Under the pieces are notes generated by a model that ran no database searches, was not told the DNA's origin, and saw nothing but the letters and a program-made list of their open reading frames with translations. Shown piece after piece: positions 1 to 4,430 of a stretch of DNA of 6,857 nt. This stretch comes from an uncultured Actinoplanes sp. (GTDB taxonomy: Bacteria; Actinomycetota; Actinomycetes; Mycobacteriales; Micromonosporaceae), in contig CAKUMG010000302.1 of NCBI GenBank assembly GCA_934667465.1, positions 1 to 6,857 of the forward strand, given 5' to 3'. The translations under genes and the position numbers were made by a program. Every line of letters starts with the position of its first letter. The stretch's first letter is position 1.

Positions 1-725
1 TTGGCCAGCAACCCGGGTACGCCGTGCATGAGCAGCGTGTCGTCGGCGCCCGTACCGGCGACGAGTTCAGGGTCCTCCCGCATGGCGTCGGCGACCCGCC
101 GCTCGTCCGTGCCGGCGGGCGCGTCGACCAGGGTCTGGAAGCCCCGGGCCAGCGCGGTCAGCGAGAAGCCGAACACCGGCGCGCCGCAACCGTCCACGCC
201 GGTCGCCGCGATCGGCTCGCCGATCAGGTCGGTCACCGCCTCGGCGATCGCCACCTGCAACGGGTGCTTGGCCGCGCGGTAGTCGTCGCGGGCCCAGCCG
301 TTCGCCACGCAGGTCGCGAGCATGCCGGCGTGCTTGCCGGAGCAGTTCATGTGGATCCGGGTGGCGCCACCACCGGCCCGCAGCACGGCGTCGCGCTCGC
401 TCTCCAGCAGCGGCAACGACTCGACGCAGCGCAGCTCCTCCTCGCCGAGCCCGGCATCGGCCAGGATGCGGCGCGCCCGCGAGACATGGAACGGCTCGCC
501 GTAGTGACTGCCACTGATCAAGGCAAGATCGGCAGACTCGGCCGTACGGAGTCCGGAGCGCAGCATTCCCACGGTCTGCAGCGGCTTGTTGGACGACCGC
601 GGGAACACCGGCCCGGTCACGTCGCCGGCCGCCGCCACGACACCGCCGTCCGGGTCCAGCACGACCACGGAACCGCTGTGCACACACTCCACGAAGCCGG
701 AGCGCACCACTTCGGCGAGGATCAT
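1..725 (-). CDS. L-asparaginase, Rhizobium-type (asparaginase II family), 3' end cut by window edge
   Basis: Probable cytoplasmic amidohydrolase that hydrolyses L-asparagine to aspartate and ammonia. The first 241 residues are present; the family is usually about 320-340 residues, so the C-terminal quarter lies outside the window. Visible family motifs are RSSNKPLQ (43-50), SGSHYGEPFH (71-80), NCSGKHAGML (127-136) and GVDGCGAPVFG (176-186). From memory of the Rhizobium etli enzyme ReAV, the Ser/Lys dyad corresponds to S44/K47, the second active-site serine to S73, and the zinc-binding Cys/Lys/Cys set to C128/K131/C180, with D178 beside it; all are kept. The second catalytic lysine would lie past the edge. 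It is unrelated to the E. coli AnsA/AnsB fold. The ATG overlaps the upstream BKACE stop (ATGA, 4 bp) with only a weak G-rich SD inside that gene, so translational coupling is likely. The family is near certain; the physiological substrate is inferred. Confidence 0.93.
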   Translation of the reverse strand, partial: MILAEVVRSGFVECVHSGSVVVLDPDGGVVAAAGDVTGPVFPRSSNKPLQTVGMLRSGLRTAESADLALISGSHYGEPFHVSRARRILADAGLGEEELRCVESLPLLESERDAVLRAGGGATRIHMNCSGKHAGMLATCVANGWARDDYRAAKHPLQVAIAEAVTDLIGEPIAATGVDGCGAPVFGFSLTALARGFQTLVDAPAGTDERRVADAMREDPELVAGTGADDTLLMHGVPGLLA

Positions 726-1555
726 CGGACCGGCACCCCCAGCAGCTCGCGCGCCTCGGACGTGGTCAGCGGCGGCCGCTGTGCCAGCTGGGCGAACCCG
801 ACCGCCCGCGCCACGAGCTGCATGTTCGACTCGACTGCGCGCCGCGCGGCGTACGTCAAAGTGTCCTCCATGCCGACCCGCAGGTGCCCGCCCGTCGCCA
901 GCGAGGACAGCATCACGGGGATCGTGGACCGGCCGATGCCGGTGGCCGAGAACGTGGTGCCCGCCGGCAGGTCCCGGATGACAGCGGCGCACGCGACCAG
1001 GGCCTCCGCGGTGCCCGGCATGCCGCCCGGGACGCCCATGACGAGATCGGTGTGCACGTGGCCGCCGTACGGGAGCCCATGCTTGTCCAGCAGGCGCCGC
1101 AGCGTCGTCAGCTGGCCCAGGTCGAAGATTTCGTATTCCGGCACGATCCCGCGCTCCTGCATGCGGGTGTGCAGGTCGACGATGAACTCCCAGCGGTTGA
1201 GGAACACGCCGTCGCCGAAGTTGACAGTGCCCATCGTGCAGGACGCCATGTCGGGCGCCGCGTCGAGCACCGCGAGCCGGTCGGCCTCCGGGTCGGTGAC
1301 CGCGCCGCCCGAGGAGAGCTGCACGATCAGGTCGGTCGCCTGCCGCAGGGCGGCCACGGTCTCGCGCAGCCGGCCGCCGTCGAGGGTCGGCTCGGCGGCG
1401 TCGTCGCGGATGTGGACGTGGACGACGGAGGCGCCGAGGGCCTCGCACTCCTTGGCGGTGGCCACGAGCTCGTCCAGGCTCACCGGCAGCGCGGGTACGG
1501 CTGCCTTGCTGCTCTCCGCGCCGGTGGGCGCGACAGTGATCAGGGTCCCGGTCAT
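722..1555 (-). CDS. Beta-keto acid cleavage enzyme (BKACE/DUF849 family)
   Basis: 277-residue zinc-dependent TIM-barrel enzyme of the BKACE family. Members condense a beta-keto acid with acetyl-CoA and split it into acetoacetate and a new CoA ester; the best known is Kce of lysine fermentation. Seen: the N-terminal ITVAPTGAE (6-14), the zinc motif HVHIRD (46-51), QLSSGG (79-84), PEYEIFDLGQ (139-148), GGHVHTDLVMG (164-174) and LRVGMEDT (225-232). From memory, the Kce metal ligands H46, H48 and E230 and active-site residues E14, S82, R226 and D231 all fall at the same numbers here, so the enzyme should be catalytically intact. The start ATG is preceded by AGGA 8 nt upstream. It heads a two-gene unit with the asparaginase, after a 179-bp repeat-rich spacer. 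Conserved chemistry is clear, but family substrates vary widely (amino, acidic, hydrophobic keto acids), so I do not call it kce. Confidence 0.93.
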   Translation of the reverse strand: MTGTLITVAPTGAESSKAAVPALPVSLDELVATAKECEALGASVVHVHIRDDAAEPTLDGGRLRETVAALRQATDLIVQLSSGGAVTDPEADRLAVLDAAPDMASCTMGTVNFGDGVFLNRWEFIVDLHTRMQERGIVPEYEIFDLGQLTTLRRLLDKHGLPYGGHVHTDLVMGVPGGMPGTAEALVACAAVIRDLPAGTTFSATGIGRSTIPVMLSSLATGGHLRVGMEDTLTYAARRAVESNMQLVARAVGFAQLAQRPPLTTSEARELLGVPVR

Positions 1556-1563
1556 ACCCAGGA

Positions 1564-1567
1564 TCCT
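1564..1567 (-). promoter_or_regulatory. Ribosome binding site of the BKACE gene
   Basis: AGGA lies 8 nt before the ATG at 1555. It supports this start over the much longer open frame that continues upstream through the repeat spacer, which has no family similarity. Confidence 0.5.
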
Positions 1568-1620
1568 GCCACGCCCCCGTCCCGCCCCGGCATCGATCTT
1601 GACCCGCCCGCAGACAGCCC

Positions 1621-1734
1621 GTCCCGGCAAAGCACCGGCCAGGCAAAGCGCCGGCAAGGCAAGCAACGACGGCCCGGCCCCACGAAAGCGCAGCGCCCGG
1701 CGCCAACCCGGCCCGTGAAAGCGCAGCGCCGGCG
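1621..1734. repeat. GC-rich degenerate repeats in the ygfZ-BKACE spacer
   Basis: The 179-bp non-coding spacer (1556-1734) contains two repeat sets. GGCAAAGC occurs at 1626-1633 and 1642-1649, with a shortened copy GGCAAGC at 1658-1664, giving a 16-bp period. GAAAGCGCAGCGCC occurs exactly twice, at 1684-1697 and 1717-1730 (33 bp apart). Each of these is preceded by CCCGGCCC (1673-1680 and 1707-1714) and followed by GGCG. The copies share an AAAGC core. They are too short, and their spacing too irregular, for CRISPR. Origin by local slippage or as a lineage-specific intergenic repeat is inference. Confidence 0.7.
1697..1732 (-). terminator. Possible stem-loop just after ygfZ
   Basis: CCGGCGC (1697-1703) and GCGCCGG (1726-1732) can pair into a 7-bp GC-only stem with a 22-nt loop, starting 2 nt past the ygfZ stop. 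There is no T-run after it on the minus strand, so it would at best be a U-less actinobacterial-type terminator or an mRNA end stabiliser. In sequence this GC-rich and repetitive, such a stem can also arise by chance. Confidence 0.3.
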
Positions 1735-2793
1735 TCAGCCCGCGTCGATCGCGGCCGCGGACTCCCCGATCAGGAGCTGCGCGTCGTCGGCCACATTGCG
1801 CTTGAGCACGCCGAGCGCCACCATGCCGAGCTCGTAGTGCCGGGTGCCGGTCCCGACAAAACCGACCTGACGCCCCTCCAGCATGATCGGCGTCCCGTGC
1901 ACCGGCGGGTGGTCGGTCGCCACGCCGTCGAGGTGCAGCAGGACCAGGCGCCGCGGCGGGCGGCCGAGGTTGTGCACCCGGGCGACCGTCTCCTGCCCGC
2001 GGTAGCAGCCCTTGTCGAGGTGCACGGCGGCGGCGAGGAAGTCGGCCTCTGCGGGGATCGTGCGGTGGTCCGTCTCCCAGCCGAGCCGCGGGATGCGGTT
2101 CGCCACCCGGACGGCCTCGTACGCCCACAGCCCTGCCCGCGGCACCTCCGCCAGCTTCGCGAGCACCGCATCGGCCCCGGCCCGCGGCAGCAGCAGGTCC
2201 ACGCCGAGCGGCACTCGTCGCGCCAGCCCGCCCTCGAACGGCTGCACGTCGTAGCGGGCGGTCGACTCGGACGGCAGCGTGCCCGCCGCGAACTTCGGCC
2301 CCGGCACCTCCAGCACCCGCGGCTCGGCCAGGTCGACGCCGAGCAGGCGCGCGGCGGTCTCGGCGGCCAGCGGCCCGACCAGCGAATGGATCGCCAGCTC
2401 GGACGTGGCGTCCCGCGGCTCGACCCTGGTGAAGAACCGCATCATCTCGAGGTATTTGAGCAGTCCCGCGCCGGCACCGGGCTCGGTGTCCAGCCACGCG
2501 GTCGTGCCGTCCTCGGTCACCAGGGCGTGCTGCTCGACGTGCCCGTTCGGCGAGAGGACCAGCAGCTCGGTGCCCTGCCCCGCGGCCAGGCCGCTCAGGT
2601 GCTGGCTGGTGAGGGTGTGCAGCCAGCTCGCCCGCTCCTCGCCCGGCACCGCGACGACGTCACGGTTCGAGCGGTCGACGAGCCCGACGGCGGTGTCGAG
2701 CAGGCGCTGCTCGCGCATCGGGTCGCCGTGGTGGGCCGGCACGCCGGCGTCGGGGGAGGTGGGCTCGAGATCCTGGACGAGGACCGTGGTCAT
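1735..2793 (-). CDS. ygfZ: YgfZ/GcvT-like folate-binding protein
   Basis: 352-residue cytoplasmic protein of the YgfZ (COG0354) family. These are tetrahydrofolate-binding relatives of GcvT that support the assembly or repair of certain Fe-S enzymes, notably under oxidative stress. The diagnostic motif KGCYRGQE occupies 261-268, with the conserved redox-reactive cysteine at C263. Upstream are the GcvT-like N-terminal domain, with LHTLTSQHLSGL (58-69), and the IPRLGWET segment (234-241); a short C-terminal barrel domain follows, with LGMVALGVLKRN (322-333). The first 25 residues form an extension relative to the minimal fold. The ATG is set by an AAGGAG ribosome site 5 nt upstream that overlaps the end of the nur-like gene, and the two genes are only 2 bp apart, so they are surely co-transcribed. 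Family assignment is firm; the exact client Fe-S proteins are unknown. Confidence 0.94.
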   Translation of the reverse strand: MTTVLVQDLEPTSPDAGVPAHHGDPMREQRLLDTAVGLVDRSNRDVVAVPGEERASWLHTLTSQHLSGLAAGQGTELLVLSPNGHVEQHALVTEDGTTAWLDTEPGAGAGLLKYLEMMRFFTRVEPRDATSELAIHSLVGPLAAETAARLLGVDLAEPRVLEVPGPKFAAGTLPSESTARYDVQPFEGGLARRVPLGVDLLLPRAGADAVLAKLAEVPRAGLWAYEAVRVANRIPRLGWETDHRTIPAEADFLAAAVHLDKGCYRGQETVARVHNLGRPPRRLVLLHLDGVATDHPPVHGTPIMLEGRQVGFVGTGTRHYELGMVALGVLKRNVADDAQLLIGESAAAIDAG

Positions 2794-2795
2794 TG

Positions 2796-3212
2796 CTACT
2801 CCTTGCAGTCGCCGCAGACCCCGAAGAGCGAGACGTGCCCGACATCGACCCGGAAGTCCCGGTCGGCGCGCAGCTTCTCGGTGACCGGCAGCATGATCGA
2901 CGGATCGACCTCGGCGATCGACCCGCAGTTGCGGCAGACCAGGTGCACGTGCTGGTCCTCGCCCGCGGAGTGATAGGTCGGCGAGCCGTGCGAGAGGTGG
3001 GTGTGCGTGACCAGCCCCAGCTCCTCGAGCAGCTCGAGGGTGCGGTAGACGGTGGTGATGTTGACCCCGGCGGCGCGCTCGCGCACGCAGTGGTGGATCT
3101 GCTCCGGGGTGGCGTGGCCGAGCTCGTGGACGGCCTCCAGGATCAGCTGGCGCTGCGGCGTGAGACGCAGGCCGCGCTCCCGGAGCATCTCGGCGAGGGA
3201 AGAGGCGGACAC
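2796..3212 (-). CDS. nur: Fur-family metal-responsive repressor, Nur-like (nickel-type)
   Basis: 138-residue dimeric winged-helix repressor. Seen: DNA-binding domain with RLTPQRQLILEAV (16-28) and NITTVYRTLELLEELGLV (51-68), then a dimerisation domain with HVHLVCRNC (88-96) and two CxxC pairs, C93/C96 and C133/C136, which would hold structural zinc. Against the Streptomyces coelicolor Nur sequence as I remember it, the protein aligns almost without gaps from residue 10. The nickel-site ligands H70, H72 and H126 are all present, as are H33, H88 and H90 of the second (M) site, but the M-site position H86 is Asp. Nur uses nickel to repress sodF and nickel uptake genes. The GTG start was chosen because it reproduces the Nur N-terminus; a longer open frame upstream crosses a palindrome and has no similarity. 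There is no SD, but TATGCT sits 6 nt upstream, so the mRNA may be leaderless. Co-transcribed with ygfZ. The Fur family is certain, Nur type likely. Confidence 0.88.
   Translation of the reverse strand: MSASSLAEMLRERGLRLTPQRQLILEAVHELGHATPEQIHHCVRERAAGVNITTVYRTLELLEELGLVTHTHLSHGSPTYHSAGEDQHVHLVCRNCGSIAEVDPSIMLPVTEKLRADRDFRVDVGHVSLFGVCGDCKE
2799..2804 (-). promoter_or_regulatory. Strong ribosome binding site of ygfZ, inside the nur-like gene end
   Basis: AAGGAG is the clearest Shine-Dalgarno in the window, 5 nt before the ygfZ ATG. It encodes the last two residues (Lys-Glu) of the upstream regulator, directly before its TAG stop. It fixes the start of ygfZ and shows that its translation is initiated from a shared transcript. 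Confidence 0.85.
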
Positions 3213-3218
3213 CCGTCG

Positions 3219-3224
3219 AGCATA
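3219..3224 (-). promoter_or_regulatory. Putative -10 box of a leaderless nur-ygfZ transcript
   Basis: TATGCT fits the actinobacterial TANNNT -10 pattern and ends 6 nt before the GTG, which would put the first transcribed base on the start codon. No Shine-Dalgarno is present. A -35 at the usual distance would fall near 3242-3247, within the 26-bp palindrome, and shows no consensus. Confidence 0.55.
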
Positions 3225-3228
3225 GTTC

Positions 3229-3254
3229 GCGCGGCGGCCGATCGGCCGCCGCGC
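3229..3254. repeat. Perfect 26-bp GC-rich palindrome upstream of nur-like gene
   Basis: The half-site GCGCGGCGGCCGA is followed directly by its exact reverse complement, with the centre between 3241 and 3242; symmetry breaks at 3228/3255. It lies 16 bp upstream of the regulator's GTG, covering the expected -35 region of the putative promoter. It could be an operator, or in RNA a hairpin ending the upstream nitrobindin-like transcript; there is no T-run next to it. It does not resemble the TGCAA-N5-TTGCA pattern I recall for Nur boxes. Confidence 0.85.
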
Positions 3255-3279
3255 CCAGGTGCTTCTGACCACCCACCCA

Positions 3280-3331
3280 GGAAAGCGGACTTCCGCCCAC
3301 CCGCCGGGGAAAGCCACCCGCTCCGGAAAGC
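3280..3331. repeat. Three GGAAAGC copies with CACCC flanks
   Basis: GGAAAGC occurs at 3280-3286, 3308-3314 and 3325-3331, interspersed with CACCC units, in the 125-bp spacer (3213-3337) between the nitrobindin-like gene and the nur-like gene. The AAAGC core recalls the repeats in the ygfZ-BKACE spacer. Apart from these repeats, the palindrome and the -10 box, I see nothing else in this spacer. Confidence 0.55.
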
Positions 3332-3337
3332 CGGCTC

Positions 3338-3940
3338 TCAGCCGCCGATCCGCAGGAGCCGGGCGGAGAGGTGTGGCTGCAGCTTCTCGCCGTTCGCCGC
3401 CAGCTCGTACGCGTACAGCAGCGCGCCCTCGACGATCCCGAACAGCCGGTGCCCGCCCGCAACCGCGAGCCCGGTCGCGGTGTGGCCCACGCCGGCGGTC
3501 GCCATCTCCAGCCGCGTGCCCTTGGCCTCACCCTCGTAGATCTCGATGACTCCCTGCTCGCTGGTGAGCGTGGCCTCCATCTCGTCGGTGGGCCGCCCCT
3601 CGGCGTTGAGCACGGGCCGCCAGAAGCCGGACTCGCGGTCGGCCATCCCGATCGGCTGCGAGTCGTCGTCGAGCAGCCAGATCCGCGACTCGTAGGCCAG
3701 GAACGGCCGGCCGTCGTGGCTGATCCGGATCTCCTGCGCGAAGTTGTAGTCCTCCGTCGCCGGGAATCCACCCTGCCCGCGCCCGCGCCACAGCCCGATG
3801 AACGGCAGCAGCCCCAGCAGCGCGGGGTGCAGGTCCGGACCCGAGCGCAGGTCGTGGGTGTCCTCGTACGGATATTTGCCGACCGGCGGCGCGTTCAGCC
3901 AGGGCGGCGGTCCGAGTGGGTTCTCCGTCTCACTGCTCAC
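3338..3940 (-). CDS. Nitrobindin-like heme-binding beta-barrel protein (FABP family, DUF1794)
   Basis: 200-residue cytoplasmic protein of the nitrobindin/THAP4-like beta-barrel family, often annotated as FABP family in actinobacteria. Nitrobindins bind ferric heme and act on nitric oxide or peroxynitrite. Seen: the first-strand signature GxWxGxG as GLWRGRG (49-55), preceded by LHPALLGLLPFIG (37-49). The barrel follows, with RPFLAYESRIWLL (78-90) and ESGFWRPV (103-110), and the C-terminal LQPHLSARLLRIGG (187-200) carries H190, the expected axial heme ligand. The roughly 30-residue N-terminal extension, rich in Pro, is typical of longer actinobacterial members. The start is GTG with AGGGG 6 nt upstream; it overlaps the stop of a small membrane ORF (GTGA), which also argues for this start. 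Family is firm; heme binding is inferred from the histidine, and the ligand in this clade is not established. Confidence 0.92.
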   Translation of the reverse strand: MSSETENPLGPPPWLNAPPVGKYPYEDTHDLRSGPDLHPALLGLLPFIGLWRGRGQGGFPATEDYNFAQEIRISHDGRPFLAYESRIWLLDDDSQPIGMADRESGFWRPVLNAEGRPTDEMEATLTSEQGVIEIYEGEAKGTRLEMATAGVGHTATGLAVAGGHRLFGIVEGALLYAYELAANGEKLQPHLSARLLRIGG

Positions 3941-4041
3941 CAGCGTCCCCTCGCAATGCGCATAGCCAAGTAGCCCAAACCACCCGCCAGTGCGCCGATC
4001 CCGGCGACCAGCAGGCTGACATACCCGATCTCAGTAACCAT
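3937..4041 (-). CDS. Small single-pass membrane microprotein (34 aa)
   Basis: Too short for usual gene finding. It reads MVTEIGYVSLLVAGIGALAG and continues GLGYLAMRIARGRW. Residues about 6-27 form one hydrophobic helix rich in Gly and Ala with small-residue spacing (G15, G20, G21, G23). An acidic N-terminus and a basic C-terminal tail (R28, R31, R33) suggest an outside-N, inside-C orientation. Its TGA overlaps the GTG of the nitrobindin-like gene by 4 bp, the arrangement typical of coupled translation, and it lies first in the leftward cluster. A TAGGAT -10-like box sits 9 nt before its ATG. I do not recognise a family. The hydrophobic composition, exact coupling and promoter position make it probably real, but there is no homology evidence. 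The alternative is an untranslated leader with a chance open frame. Confidence 0.65.
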   Translation of the reverse strand: MVTEIGYVSLLVAGIGALAGGLGYLAMRIARGRW

Positions 4042-4050
4042 GACCGGACC

Positions 4051-4056
4051 ATCCTA
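4051..4056 (-). promoter_or_regulatory. Putative -10 box for the microprotein-nitrobindin transcript
   Basis: TAGGAT (minus strand) matches TANNNT and ends 9 nt before the ATG at 4041, predicting a leader of at most a few bases. It overlaps the opposing -10 box of the DsrE gene by 2 bp. No clear -35 is visible. Confidence 0.4.
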
Positions 4057-4060
4057 TGCT
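4055..4060 (+). promoter_or_regulatory. Putative -10 box of a leaderless dsrE-family transcript
   Basis: TATGCT, the same hexamer as before the nur-like gene, ends 7 nt before the ATG at 4068, and no Shine-Dalgarno lies between. Transcription would begin on or next to the start codon. The in-frame ATG at 4056 lies inside this hexamer and is therefore an unlikely start. Confidence 0.5.
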
Positions 4061-4067
4061 GACCACC

Positions 4068-4430
4068 ATGGCCCGCCTTCTCGTCGTCAAGACCACCGCC
4101 GGCGCGGACGCCCCCGAGCGCTGCTCGCAGGCCTTCACGGTCGCGAGCACCGCGGCGACCGCCGGGGTCGACGTGTCGTTCTGGCTCACCGGCGAGTCGG
4201 CGTGGTTCGCCCTGCCGGGCCGGGCGGCGGAGTTCGAGCTGCCGCACGCGGCTCCCCTGCCGGACCTGCTCGACCTGCTGCTCGCCTCGGGCAAGGTCAC
4301 TCTCTGCACCCAGTGCGCGGCCCGCCGCGACATCGGGCCGGCCGACGTGCTGCCGGGCATCCGGATCGCGGGCGCCGCCGTCTTCGTCGAGGAGATCATG
4401 GGCGAGGGTGCCCAGGCGCTCGTCTACTGA
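4068..4430 (+). CDS. DsrE-family protein
   Basis: 120-residue cytoplasmic protein with the DsrE/DsrF/TusD-like alpha/beta fold. Family members carry persulfide sulfur on a conserved cysteine in sulfur-relay or sulfur-oxidation systems; many actinobacterial single-domain members have no known role. Seen: beta strand and opening segment LLVVKTTAGADAPERCSQAF (4-23), VDVSFWLTGE (34-43), and the cysteine loop LCTQCAARRDI (79-89). C80 stands where the active cysteine of the family is expected, and C83 makes a CxxC pair. The ATG at 4068 gives the usual DsrE N-terminus; an ATG four codons earlier overlaps the likely promoter. It is divergent from the microprotein-nitrobindin genes and converges with the next gene, overlapping it by 7 bp at the ends. 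No TusBCE partners are in the window, so a tRNA-thiolation role is not supported. Confidence 0.85.
   Translation: MARLLVVKTTAGADAPERCSQAFTVASTAATAGVDVSFWLTGESAWFALPGRAAEFELPHAAPLPDLLDLLLASGKVTLCTQCAARRDIGPADVLPGIRIAGAAVFVEEIMGEGAQALVY

Noticed and set aside
24..1718. Long plus-strand open frame of 564 codons opposite the asparaginase and BKACE genes
   Set aside because: Antisense shadow of two well-identified genes in GC-rich DNA; low-complexity Arg/Ala/Pro/Ser-rich translation without motifs.
1621..1734. Repeats considered as a CRISPR array or transposon end
   Set aside because: Units are 8-14 bp with irregular short spacing, no spacer-repeat pattern, no terminal inverted repeats, transposase or cas genes.
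722..2497. Minus-strand frame extending the BKACE reading frame far upstream
   Set aside because: The extension runs through the repeat spacer and in the wrong frame through ygfZ; the conserved N-terminus and the ribosome site mark the ATG at 1555.
884..2973. Further plus-strand open frames (884-1837, 1837-2973) opposite BKACE and ygfZ
   Set aside because: Mirror frames of genes with clear family motifs; compositionally biased, with no recognisable domain.
3213..3317. N-terminal extension of the nur-like gene to an ATG at 3317
   Set aside because: It crosses the palindrome and the putative -10 box, has no similarity, and the GTG at 3212 matches the Nur N-terminus as remembered.
1735..3771. 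Upstream extension of the ygfZ frame through the regulator and nitrobindin-like genes
   Set aside because: Reads those genes in a wrong frame; the strong AAGGAG site and ATG at 2793 are decisive.
3950..3965. Short palindrome ATGCGCAT inside the microprotein gene considered as a regulator site
   Set aside because: Eight bases of symmetry are expected by chance and do not match the Nur-box pattern.
4056..4067. Earlier in-frame ATG for the DsrE gene
   Set aside because: It lies inside the likely -10 hexamer, adds four residues not needed by the fold, and has no SD.
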